This document shows positions 48,965-57,402 of a DNA stretch of 64,000 nt, in pieces (the first letter of the stretch is position 1; every line of letters starts with the position of its first letter). The translations under genes and the position numbers were made by a program. The stretch comes from SIG701 sp045577175 (GTDB lineage: Bacteria > Bacillota > Clostridia > Oscillospirales > CAG-272). The notes under the pieces were generated by a model. It had not been told where the DNA came from, ran no database searches, and saw nothing but the letters and a program-made list of their open reading frames with translations. The DNA is taken from positions 20,653 through 84,652 of the forward strand of contig JAZNHT010000011.1 in the NCBI GenBank assembly GCA_045577175.1, written 5' to 3'.

Positions 48965-50003
48965 CGGTTGTTCCCTCCGCGCTTTCTCCCTCGGTGGGCG
49001 CACTCGTTTTCGCCGGTGTATGCGCGGCGACGTACTCGGTGATCTCATCGATCACGCCGGTGCGTACAAACGTCATCGCCTGACGGACAGCATTGCAGAT
49101 TGCGGCGGCATCGGAGGAGCCGTGCGCCTTGATAACAGGCTTACGGAGTCCGAGTAGCGGTGCACCGCCGTGCTCGGATGCGTCAAACTGCTTTTTGAAG
49201 GAGCGAAGCTGATCCTTCATAACGAGGAAGGACATCTTCGTGAGCGCGTTCTTCGTATACATTCCCTTGAGGGAACCCATGAAAAATTTCCCCATGCCCT
49301 CAAGCAGCTTCAAAGTGATATTGCCCGTAAATCCGTCCGCGACGAGGACGTCGCACGGAGAGGTAACGATCTGGTTACCCTCGACGTTGCCGACAAAACG
49401 AAGCTCGCGGCTTTCTGCCATGATCTTGTGAGCTTGTGCAACGACGGGCGTTCCCTTATGAGATTCCGCGCCGTTATTGAGCAGACCGACGGCAGGGGAA
49501 TCGATACCGAAAATATTCTTCATATAGATCGAGCCCATAACCGCCCACTGGAGCATATATTCCGCGGTGACGTTCGTATTTGCGCCGCAGTCGAGCATGA
49601 GCATCGGCTTCGCAAGCGGCAGAACGGTTGCGATTGCGGCACGCTGGATGCCCTTGATCGGGCGGACGATGAGAGACGAGCCTGCGTGCAATGCACCCGT
49701 ATTTCCGGCGGAAACAAAGGCATCTCCCTCCTCCTTCAGCATACGGAGACCGACCGCCATGGAGCAGTTTTTCTTCGCACGGACGACGGAAATCGGATCA
49801 TCCTCCATCGTGATGATCTCCTCCGTGTGCTCGATACGGACGTTCTCAAGGGAGAGGTTCTGCTCGGCGGCGATACGGGTAATAACCTCGCGGTTGCCGA
49901 CAAGCGTGAGCTGCACATCGTATTTTTTCAATGCCATGGCGGCACCTTTCACGATTTCAAGCGGGGCTTTGTCCCCACTCATCGCATCAAGAATAATATT
50001 CAT
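48954..50003 (-). CDS. plsX: phosphate acyltransferase PlsX
   Basis: 349 residues from ATG at 50003, which follows AGGAGG. An upstream ATG lies in trmFO. MNIILDAMSGDKAPLEIVKG, SAGNTGALHAGS, DCGANTNVTAEYM and VADGFTGNITLKLLEG are PlsX family segments. It converts acyl-ACP to acyl-phosphate for phospholipid synthesis. The C-terminal tail (TPAKTSAPTEGESAEGTTDA) is a low-complexity extension overlapping rnc. Confidence 0.96.
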   Translation of the reverse strand: MNIILDAMSGDKAPLEIVKGAAMALKKYDVQLTLVGNREVITRIAAEQNLSLENVRIEHTEEIITMEDDPISVVRAKKNCSMAVGLRMLKEEGDAFVSAGNTGALHAGSSLIVRPIKGIQRAAIATVLPLAKPMLMLDCGANTNVTAEYMLQWAVMGSIYMKNIFGIDSPAVGLLNNGAESHKGTPVVAQAHKIMAESRELRFVGNVEGNQIVTSPCDVLVADGFTGNITLKLLEGMGKFFMGSLKGMYTKNALTKMSFLVMKDQLRSFKKQFDASEHGGAPLLGLRKPVIKAHGSSDAAAICNAVRQAMTFVRTGVIDEITEYVAAHTPAKTSAPTEGESAEGTTDAS

Positions 50004-50026
50004 AGCGGATAACCTCCTTTGCGCGT

Positions 50027-51361
50027 TCACTGCGCTCCGTCCGGCAGCATCAGATCGACCTCGGCGAGTGCTGTCAGCGCACGCTCTGCGTACATGGGAT
50101 ACCGCACGCGTCTACCGCCCTTCGGCGGATTTGCAAGCGGCGGAATGATGCCGAAATTGGCGTTCATCGGCTGGAAATCGCCGACACCGCCGCGGCTGAC
50201 GTACTGTGCCATCGCGCCGATCATCGTTACATCGGGGAAGACGGGTGCATCCGTGCCGTGCAGACGGCAGACCGCCGCAAGACCGGCAAGATAGCCCGAC
50301 GCGGTCGATTCGATATAGCCCTCCACTCCCGTCATCTGCCCTGCAAAGAAAATATTGCGGTTTGCACGAAGCGAATAATCGGCGTTCAGAAGATTGGGCG
50401 AGTTCAGAAACGTATTGCGGTGCATGACACCGTAGCGGAGAAATTCCGCGTTTTCAAGCCCGGGAATCATGCGAAAGACGCGCTTCTGCTCGGGAAACGT
50501 AAGATGCGTCTGAAAGCCGACGAGATTGAACATGGAGCCGTGGTCGTCCTCCCGTCTGAGCTGGACGACGGCGTAATATTTCTCTCCCGTTTCGGGATGG
50601 CGGATGCCGACCGGCTTGAGCGGTCCGTAGCGCAGAGTATCCTCGCCGCGCTTTGCCATGACCTCAACCGGCATACAGCCTTCGAAAACGGTGAGTGTTT
50701 CCTCTTTATCGAAATCATGAAGCTCCGCCTCCTCGGCGGTGATGAGCGCCTCGTAAAACGCCTTGTACTCCGCCTCATTCATGGGGCAATTGATATAATC
50801 CGCCTCGCCCTTTCCGTATCGGGATGCGAAAAACGCGCGGGACATATCGACCGTGGAAAAATCGACAATCGGGGCGGCGGCATCAAAAAAGCTGAGTCCG
50901 TTTTGCCCCGTCAGCGAGACGATTTTTGCCGCCAGCGCATCCGACGTAAGCGGACCTGTGGCAACAACGGTGATCTCGTCCTCGGGGATGTCCGTCATCT
51001 CCGCCTCGATGACCTCAATCAGCGGACAGGAGCGGATTTTCTCCGTGATATACGCAGAGAAACGCACGCGATCGACCGCAAGCGCACCGCCGGCGGACAC
51101 GCGCGACGCATCCGCCGCCTCCATGATGAGCGATCCCATGCGGCGAAGCTCCTCCTTGAGCAGTCCCGCTGCGGAATCGACAGCGGCGTTGCGCAGAGAA
51201 TTGGAGCAGACAAGCTCTCCGAACAAATCGGAATGGTGGGCTGGGGTTTTCTTCTTCGGCTTCATCTCAAAGAGACGGACGCGCACACCGCGTCTGGCGG
51301 CCTGCCACGCCGCCTCACTGCCCGCGAGACCGGCGCCGTATACGTTAATTGAATCCATCAT
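50027..51361 (-). CDS. trmFO: folate-dependent tRNA (uracil-54-C5) methyltransferase TrmFO
   Basis: 444 residues. The FAD-binding INVYGAGLAGSEAAWQAARRG start, the family's HHSDLFGELVCSNSLR segment, and RNIFFAGQMTGVEGYIES near residue 335 identify it. It makes ribothymidine at tRNA position 54 with methylene-tetrahydrofolate, the Gram-positive alternative to TrmA. It follows topA by 10 bp in the conserved dprA-topA-trmFO order. Confidence 0.97.
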   Translation of the reverse strand: MMDSINVYGAGLAGSEAAWQAARRGVRVRLFEMKPKKKTPAHHSDLFGELVCSNSLRNAAVDSAAGLLKEELRRMGSLIMEAADASRVSAGGALAVDRVRFSAYITEKIRSCPLIEVIEAEMTDIPEDEITVVATGPLTSDALAAKIVSLTGQNGLSFFDAAAPIVDFSTVDMSRAFFASRYGKGEADYINCPMNEAEYKAFYEALITAEEAELHDFDKEETLTVFEGCMPVEVMAKRGEDTLRYGPLKPVGIRHPETGEKYYAVVQLRREDDHGSMFNLVGFQTHLTFPEQKRVFRMIPGLENAEFLRYGVMHRNTFLNSPNLLNADYSLRANRNIFFAGQMTGVEGYIESTASGYLAGLAAVCRLHGTDAPVFPDVTMIGAMAQYVSRGGVGDFQPMNANFGIIPPLANPPKGGRRVRYPMYAERALTALAEVDLMLPDGAQ

Positions 51362-51371
51362 CGTTTCGGAA

Positions 51372-53648
51372 TCAGGCTTCGCTTTCGGCGGAATTTTTCA
51401 GCATATCCGGATCTGTATCCCGACGGTAGGAGCAGCCCTCACCGCGGCAGTAAAGGTAGTTCTTCCCTTTCTTCGCGTACAGGATACCGCCGCACTCGGG
51501 ACACGTTTCCTTCGTCGGCATATCCCACGAGGAGAAATCACATTCGGGATATTTCGAACAGCTGTAGAACACCGTGCGGTTTTTGCCCCATTTCGTCACA
51601 ATATCCGCGCCGCACTTCGGGCAGGCTACGCCTGTGCTCTTGACCTTCGGCTTTGTGAATTTACAGGTAGGATAGCGCACGCACGCGTAGAAATCGCCGT
51701 AGCGACCGGAACGGAGAACCATATCGGAGCCGCACGTCTCGCACTTGAACGGCGCGATCTCGGCGGTCTTGGTCGGCTCTGCCGCACCTTCTTTCGTAAG
51801 CGGCTTCGTGTTTTTGCACGTCGGATAATTCGGGCAGGCGGCAAACTTGCCGAAGCGACCGTTTTTGACGATCATCTTCGCGCCGCAAAGCTCGCAGATA
51901 ATGTCTGTCTCCTCCACGGGAACCTCAATGTCGTCCTTGGAGATTGCCTCCTCGGCGGCGGAAAGCTCCTTGGCAAAGCCTTCATAGAAGGACGAAAGAA
52001 CACCCTCCACCGTATCCTTGCCGTTGGCGATCTCGTCAAGATCGTCCTCCATGGCGGCAGTAAATTTATAGTCAACGATGTCCGGGAAATGATCGATCAT
52101 GAGCTTCGTCGTGATCTCGCCGATCGGTGTGGGAGCAAGCGATTTTCCCTCTCTTGCGACGTATCCGCGCGCGATGATGAGAGAGACGATCGGTGCAAAC
52201 GTACTCGGACGACCGATGCCTTTATCCTCAAGGAATTTGACGAGAGACGCCTCGGTATACCGTGCAGGCGGCTCGGTGAAATGCTGGAGGGGGGATACGG
52301 AAACGCAGTTGAGCTTCTCGCCTTCGGTAAGCGGCGGAAGCGTCGTTGCGTTCTCCTCGGTCGGCTCGTCGGTAGACTCCTCATACAGCGCAAGGAAGCC
52401 GGGGAACACGAGCGTATTGCCGGATGCGTGATACAAATACTCCCCTGCCGTGATGCCGGCGTTGACCGTAGCAAACTCGGCATTCTCCATCTGGCTGGCG
52501 ACAAATCGCTCCCAGATGAGCTTATAGAGCTTATACTGATCGCTTGAGAGCTGCTTGCGGATAGCAGACGGAATCAAGGAAAGATTCGCAGGACGGATTG
52601 CCTCGTGCGCGTCCTGCGCGTTTGCCTTGGATTTATAGACGCGCGGATTTGTCGGGCGATACTTCTCGCCGTATTTCTCGGTGATATAGGCACGTGCCGC
52701 CTCCTGCGCCTCCGCAGAAACGCGGAGCGAATCTGTACGCATGTAGGTAATGAGACCCTGCACACCGCCGAACTCACTGCCGAGGTTGATACCCTCGTAG
52801 AGCTCCTGCGCAACGCGCATGGTGCGCTGGGACTGGAAATTCAGCTTGCGGGATGCCTCCTGCTGCATGGTGGAGGTGGTAAACGGTGCGGCAGGCGCAC
52901 GGGATTTCGTGCCGTTCTTCAGCGCGGTGACGGTGAAATCCGCGCCCTTCAGTGCGTCACGCACCTTCAGAGCTTCGGCTTCGGTAACAATTTCCCGTTT
53001 CGCTTTCGTTTTGGCATCGCCGTAGAAATGCGCGACAAAATTCTTGCCCTCAGCGGTTGTCAGCTCCGCATCAACCGTCCAGTATTCCTTTGGAACGAAG
53101 GCGCGGATCTCGTTTTCTCTTTCGACAACGATACGCGCGGCAACAGACTGACATCTGCCTGCGGACAGTCCGCTTTTGACCTTCTTCCACAAAAACGGGC
53201 TGAGCTTATATCCGACAATTCTGTCAAGGATACGGCGCGCCTGCTGGGAATTGACAAGGTCAATATCGATCGCACGGGGATTTTTGATGCCCGTTTTGAT
53301 TGCGTTTTTGGTAATCTCATTGAACGTAACGCGGCGCGTTTTTTCCGGCGGAATACCGAGCGCGCTCGCAAGATGCCATGCAATCGCCTCTCCCTCGCGG
53401 TCAGGGTCCGTTGCGAGGTAGACATAGTTTGCGTTCTTCGCTTCTTTTTTCAACTCACGGATCAGATCGCCCTTGCCGCGGATATTAATATAATGCGGCT
53501 CAAAGTTGTTTTCGAGATCGATACCCAAAGAGGATTTCGGAAGATCGCGGACGTGACCTACGGACGCGACCACCTTATAGTTGGAGCCGAGTGCGGCTTT
53601 GATGGTGGAAATTTTACCGGGTGACTCAATAATTACAAGATTCGCCAT
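51372..53648 (-). CDS. topA: DNA topoisomerase I
   Basis: 758 residues, type IA. The Toprim domain has VIIESPGKISTIKAALG and TDPDREGEAIAWHLA. The active-site Tyr is in GLITYMRTDSLR (about 305). Four C-terminal Cys4 zinc modules lie from about 580 onward: CELCG...C, CETCG...C, CPKCG...C and CPECG...C. The enzyme relaxes negative supercoils behind RNA polymerase. AGGAGG precedes the start. Confidence 0.97.
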   Translation of the reverse strand: MANLVIIESPGKISTIKAALGSNYKVVASVGHVRDLPKSSLGIDLENNFEPHYINIRGKGDLIRELKKEAKNANYVYLATDPDREGEAIAWHLASALGIPPEKTRRVTFNEITKNAIKTGIKNPRAIDIDLVNSQQARRILDRIVGYKLSPFLWKKVKSGLSAGRCQSVAARIVVERENEIRAFVPKEYWTVDAELTTAEGKNFVAHFYGDAKTKAKREIVTEAEALKVRDALKGADFTVTALKNGTKSRAPAAPFTTSTMQQEASRKLNFQSQRTMRVAQELYEGINLGSEFGGVQGLITYMRTDSLRVSAEAQEAARAYITEKYGEKYRPTNPRVYKSKANAQDAHEAIRPANLSLIPSAIRKQLSSDQYKLYKLIWERFVASQMENAEFATVNAGITAGEYLYHASGNTLVFPGFLALYEESTDEPTEENATTLPPLTEGEKLNCVSVSPLQHFTEPPARYTEASLVKFLEDKGIGRPSTFAPIVSLIIARGYVAREGKSLAPTPIGEITTKLMIDHFPDIVDYKFTAAMEDDLDEIANGKDTVEGVLSSFYEGFAKELSAAEEAISKDDIEVPVEETDIICELCGAKMIVKNGRFGKFAACPNYPTCKNTKPLTKEGAAEPTKTAEIAPFKCETCGSDMVLRSGRYGDFYACVRYPTCKFTKPKVKSTGVACPKCGADIVTKWGKNRTVFYSCSKYPECDFSSWDMPTKETCPECGGILYAKKGKNYLYCRGEGCSYRRDTDPDMLKNSAESEA

Positions 53649-53716
53649 GATGGGTTGTCTGACTTGCAGACATCCTCCTCTCTATGAAAAGGCGCAAGCG
53701 CCGTATATGCTGTGTT

Positions 53717-55105
53717 TTATGCTTTATCCGGATCACTGAGGATCGGATCGTCAAAGCTCCGTTTGATATAGTGACTGCCCGCACTGCACTCAACCGCGCC
53801 GCAAAGCTCAAGCAGCGTGAGTGCGCTTAAAATTTCGGACGTTTTCAGATCTCTGAGCGGTATATCATCGATCAAGGTCGGGACATCCGCCGTCATAGCG
53901 GCATAGACCTTCTTTGCATTGTCGTCAAGCAGATCGAAGCCGATGATATTGGCGGGGATCATATTTTTCGGAGCCTTCGCCTCGCTCTCGGCAATCTGCG
54001 CGAGCATCTTTTGCGGTGTGATGCTCTGCACAGGCTGACTTTTTGTCGGCATGAGCTTCTTCTGCGGCGGAGGAGTCTGTTGCGGACTCTTGCCGCCGTA
54101 ATTCCCCTCGCCGTAATATTGTGGACTGTCACTTGCACGGACATTCATACGCACGGCGACATCCTTGACCTCATCGGGCGACGCATTCTCGGCAAGAGCC
54201 GCCGCACAAGCCTTCAGATTCACGGAATGGGGGTAGATAAATTCGTAATTCTTCAGAACATCGCCTGCCTCGGTGATGGCACGCGCACCTGTTTTGATAA
54301 GCAGATTCGGTGCGGCGGAGCCGCTTTCGCCGATTCTTCCGGGCACGGCGTACAGATCCCTGCCCTGATAGAGTGCGTGACGCGCCGTGATGAGCGAACC
54401 GCTTTTCAGATCGCCCTCCACGACGACAACTGCGTCGCAAAGACCGCTGATGATGCGGTTGCGCACCGGAAAATTCCTGCCCGTGGGCGGTGTTCCCGGC
54501 GGATATTCGGTAATAATCGCGCCCTCGCGGACGACACGCTTGAACAAATCCTTATGCTCATTCGGATACACAATATCGATACCGCAGCCGAGCACGCCGA
54601 CTGTGATACCGCCGCCGCTGAGTGCGCCTGCCATTGCCATGCCGTCCACGCCGAGAGCAAGACCGCTGACAAGAACAGCTCCGCCTGCGCCGAGTCCGCG
54701 TCCGATACTGTACGCCATCTGCCGTCCGTATTCGGACATTTTTCGCGTACCGACGACGGCACAGGCACAGTTTTTCTCAAAATCGGGCAGCTCGCCCGCG
54801 CAGTACAGCACGCACGGAATATCGCGCAGCTGATAAAGCGTTTTCGGGTAGCGCGGATCCGTCGGAGTGAGGATTGTGACACCTGCGCGATCGCACAGGC
54901 GAATGATCTCCAGTGCATCGGAGGTATCCTTATTGGCAAGGCGCGAAAGAAGTGCAATATCCTTATCCAGTGCCGCCGCAAGTGTTTTGCGATCCGCGCT
55001 CAGGATTTTTTCGGGCGTTTCAAACTGTCTGAGAAGAGACAGCGGCACACGGCTTCCCGCGCCGCAGGCGAGAGACAGCCATACCCAGGCAAGACGTGCG
55101 TCCAT
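53717..55105 (-). CDS. dprA: DNA processing protein DprA
   Basis: 462 residues from ATG at 55105, which has AAAGGAG upstream. An N-terminal SAM-like helical domain is followed by the Rossmann core with VVGTRKMSEYGRQMAYSIG, LVSGLALGVDGMA and VVVEGDLKSGSLITA. A Gly/Pro/Gln/Lys-rich linker (about 330-385) leads to a C-terminal winged helix. DprA loads RecA on incoming single strands in transformation. The linker is longer than usual. No com genes are in the window. Confidence 0.94.
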   Translation of the reverse strand: MDARLAWVWLSLACGAGSRVPLSLLRQFETPEKILSADRKTLAAALDKDIALLSRLANKDTSDALEIIRLCDRAGVTILTPTDPRYPKTLYQLRDIPCVLYCAGELPDFEKNCACAVVGTRKMSEYGRQMAYSIGRGLGAGGAVLVSGLALGVDGMAMAGALSGGGITVGVLGCGIDIVYPNEHKDLFKRVVREGAIITEYPPGTPPTGRNFPVRNRIISGLCDAVVVVEGDLKSGSLITARHALYQGRDLYAVPGRIGESGSAAPNLLIKTGARAITEAGDVLKNYEFIYPHSVNLKACAAALAENASPDEVKDVAVRMNVRASDSPQYYGEGNYGGKSPQQTPPPQKKLMPTKSQPVQSITPQKMLAQIAESEAKAPKNMIPANIIGFDLLDDNAKKVYAAMTADVPTLIDDIPLRDLKTSEILSALTLLELCGAVECSAGSHYIKRSFDDPILSDPDKA

Positions 55106-55125
55106 ATTGTACTCCTTTCGGGCGA

Positions 55126-55971
55126 TCAGCCGAATGTTCTGAAATATTCCCACATAAGAACCGCCGCGGCACCTGCCGCGTTGAGTGATTCTGTATCGGG
55201 AGCCATAGGGATGCGAAGTGTTGCATCGGACAGCGCAAGAATTTCCTTTGAGACACCGTGCCCCTCATTTCCGACAACTACACAGTCATCGGCGCGGAGG
55301 GTATCTGAACCGAGGGTGAGTGATGTATCCGCCAATGCGGCAGAAAGCACGCGTCTGCCGCTTTTTTTCAAGGAAGCAAGCCGTGCCGAAAGCGACGCGC
55401 AGACGTCGATCTGCATACGGAACAGTGTTCCCATGCTGGCACGTACTGTTTTCGGATGGTAAATATCCACACATCCGCCGAGAAGGACACGGTTGTATCC
55501 GAACGCGGCGGCGGTACGTATGATCGTGCCGAGATTTCCGGGATCCTGCACGCTGTCCACAGCGAGCAGTCGTCCGTCCGACACGGGTACGTCCCCGCAA
55601 TCCGTCTCCGACAAGACGCGGTGCAACCGTGTGATGGGCGAAAGCACCGTAATAATGCCCTGTGGGGCATTTTCCGTAGAAATTTTATCAAATACGGAAG
55701 TCGGCAAAACAAGAACTCGCGCGCGTGACGGTGCACGGCGCGAAATCTCGGTAACGCGCTCCTCCGCCATCCCATCATCACTGCGGATGAGGATATATCG
55801 AATCTCCTCCATGCCCACGGCTTCCTCGGAGAGCTTGATTCCTTCCGCAAGGAAGAGCTTTTGCTCCGCACGATGCTTGGCGAGGGACAATTTCGCAAGG
55901 CTGACAACCGTTTTGTTTGTCCGTGAGGTTATTGTCTCCGCCTGCGGAATCGTGTCGAATATTCTCTGCAT
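55126..55971 (-). CDS. TrmH/SpoU-family RNA 2'-O-methyltransferase
   Basis: 281 residues from ATG at 55971. Longer in-frame starts run into the rplT terminator. An N-terminal substrate-binding region is followed by the knotted SPOUT domain with LLAVDSVQDPGNLGTIIRTA (motif 1), VVGNEGHGVSKEIL (motif 2) and LRIPMAPDTESLNAAGAAAV (motif 3). It probably methylates rRNA or tRNA ribose. The specific site is not predictable. It commonly follows rplT in Firmicutes. Confidence 0.92.
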   Translation of the reverse strand: MQRIFDTIPQAETITSRTNKTVVSLAKLSLAKHRAEQKLFLAEGIKLSEEAVGMEEIRYILIRSDDGMAEERVTEISRRAPSRARVLVLPTSVFDKISTENAPQGIITVLSPITRLHRVLSETDCGDVPVSDGRLLAVDSVQDPGNLGTIIRTAAAFGYNRVLLGGCVDIYHPKTVRASMGTLFRMQIDVCASLSARLASLKKSGRRVLSAALADTSLTLGSDTLRADDCVVVGNEGHGVSKEILALSDATLRIPMAPDTESLNAAGAAAVLMWEYFRTFG

Positions 55972-55992
55972 CATTATTTCACCATGTATCAT

Positions 55993-56017
55993 AAAAACCC
56001 GGTTAAACCGGGTTTTT
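55993..56017 (-). terminator. terminator of infC-rpmI-rplT
   Basis: AAAAACCCGGTT and AACCGGGTTTTT pair almost without a loop, directly after the rplT stop and before trmH. Confidence 0.88.
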
Positions 56018-56023
56018 ATCAAA

Positions 56024-56377
56024 TCAAAGGGCAGCCTTTGCCTTCTCTGCGAGAGCCGCAAATGCTTCCTTATCGGAAACTGCGATCTCTGCGAGCATCT
56101 TTCTGTTCAGCTCGATGCCTGCCTTCTTGAGACCGTTCATGAAGGTGGAATAGTTCATGCCGCAAACCTTCGCCTGTGCGGAGATACGGGTGATCCACAG
56201 TCTTCTGAAGTCTCTCTTCTTCTGTTTTCTGCCGATGTATGCGTAGTTGCCGCTCTTCATTACGGCCTGCTTAGCCATCTTGAAGTGCTTGCTCTTGCTG
56301 CCCCAGTAACCCTTTGCAGCCTTGAGGATCTTATTTCTTCTCTTGCGCGTCATCAGCGCGCCCTTTACTCTTGCCAT
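56024..56377 (-). CDS. rplT: 50S ribosomal protein L20
   Basis: 117 residues, full L20: MARVKGALMTRKRRNKILKA, then GYWGSKSKHFKMAKQAVMKS and YSTFMNGLKKAGIELNRKML. It is required for early 50S assembly and, in Firmicutes, represses its own operon by binding the infC leader. It is the third gene of infC-rpmI-rplT. Confidence 0.98.
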   Translation of the reverse strand: MARVKGALMTRKRRNKILKAAKGYWGSKSKHFKMAKQAVMKSGNYAYIGRKQKKRDFRRLWITRISAQAKVCGMNYSTFMNGLKKAGIELNRKMLAEIAVSDKEAFAALAEKAKAAL

Positions 56378-56434
56378 CGTTTTATTTCCTTTCGTTATTC
56401 AATGTACTTTCCCGCAAGCATGGCGGGGCGCTGA

Positions 56435-56629
56435 TTATTTGTTGATGAGTCTCTTGACGTTTGCTGCCATTGCCTCAGAAAGCATCTGGCTGCCACGGAG
56501 GTGTCTCTTCTGCTTTGCGGTCTTACCGCCGAGGTTGTGGCGATGATGATCGTGGAACATCTTTACCTTGCCGCTGCCGGTTACGGTGAATCTTTTGGAG
56601 GACGCCTTATGCGTTTTGATCTTTCCCAT
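56435..56629 (-). CDS. rpmI: 50S ribosomal protein L35
   Basis: 64 residues: GKIKTHKASSKRFTVTGSGK, HHRHNLGGKTAKQKRHLRGS, ending MAANVKRLINK. Usual length and position between infC and rplT. Confidence 0.97.
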   Translation of the reverse strand: MGKIKTHKASSKRFTVTGSGKVKMFHDHHRHNLGGKTAKQKRHLRGSQMLSEAMAANVKRLINK

Positions 56630-56697
56630 TGTTATAATCCTTTCGGTTTGTTATTTTATTTGTGCGTTTCTGTAAATGCTGCGCTATGGCGGAACCG

Positions 56698-57222
56698 TTA
56701 TTTCGCCGTTGCCTGCTTCTGCGGTGCGATAAACATGATTGCCTGTCTGCCCTCAAGGGTAGGCTTCTTGTCAACGCTTCCGTATTCGGAGCACGCCTGA
56801 GCGAAGCGATCCATGATCTCCTGACCGAGAGCCTGGTGTGCCATCTCACGGCCGCGGAACTTCAGACAGACACGTACTTTGTTTCCGTCCTGCAGAAAAC
56901 GGATTGCACGATTGACCTTGGTATCAAAATCGTGAGTGTCGATACGGCAGGACAGCTGTACTTCCTTGATCTCAACTGTCGTCTGCTTCTTTTTGGCTTC
57001 CTTCTCGCGCTTGTCGCACTCGTAACGGTATTTGCCGTAATCCATGGCGCGGCAAACAGGCGGAGTAGCCTGCGGTGCGATGAGGACAAGATCCACACCG
57101 TGGTCATACGCATACGCACGAGCCTGGCTCAGAGACATGATGCCGAGCTGATTGCCTTCTTCGTCGAGCATACGCGCTTCTTTGATTTTGATCTGATCGT
57201 TGATCAACAGTTCCTTTGCTAT
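56698..57222 (-). CDS. infC: translation initiation factor IF-3, probable AUA start
   Basis: 174 residues from ATA at 57222. The N-domain (ELLINDQIKIKEARMLDEEG), linker helix and C-domain (KEVQLSCRIDTHDFDTKVNR) are complete. The ribosome site GGGGGTG is only 2 bp from a TTG at 57228 but 8 bp from ATA at 57222. The peptide after ATA (AKELLINDQI) aligns with the usual IF-3 start, where rare AUU/AUC/AUA codons allow IF-3 to limit its own synthesis. I therefore infer initiation at AUA, and TTG remains possible. Confidence 0.9.
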   Translation of the reverse strand: MAKELLINDQIKIKEARMLDEEGNQLGIMSLSQARAYAYDHGVDLVLIAPQATPPVCRAMDYGKYRYECDKREKEAKKKQTTVEIKEVQLSCRIDTHDFDTKVNRAIRFLQDGNKVRVCLKFRGREMAHQALGQEIMDRFAQACSEYGSVDKKPTLEGRQAIMFIAPQKQATAK

Positions 57223-57360
57223 AGTCAAGCACCCCCAGTAAAATGAAAATAGAGCCGCAAAACGGCTCCATTCTGTACAATAACAATTCCTGAGAAATTG
57301 TTTATTGACCGTACGCGCGGTGCGGCACGGTGAGAACGGAACAGTTCTACTTTGTTTTCC
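57223..57360 (-). promoter_or_regulatory. infC leader with attenuator hairpin
   Basis: The roughly 135-nt leader contains a terminator-like GAGCCG-TTTTG-CGGCTC stem (57252-57268) followed by TATTTTCATTTT, ending shortly before the ribosome site. An upstream CAATTTCTC...GAATTG arm and GC-rich sequence could form the competing fold. This fits L20-type autogenous control of infC-rpmI-rplT in Firmicutes. Confidence 0.65.
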
Positions 57361-57365
57361 ATGGT

Positions 57366-57394
57366 ATTATAGCACAGTCCGTTCTCTTTGTCAA
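57366..57394 (-). promoter_or_regulatory. consensus sigma-A promoter of infC-rpmI-rplT
   Basis: Minus strand TTGACA (57389-57394), 17 bp, TATAAT (57366-57371), starting 9 bp after the stop of the export permease gene. Confidence 0.92.
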
Positions 57395-57402
57395 TAGGTT
57401 AC

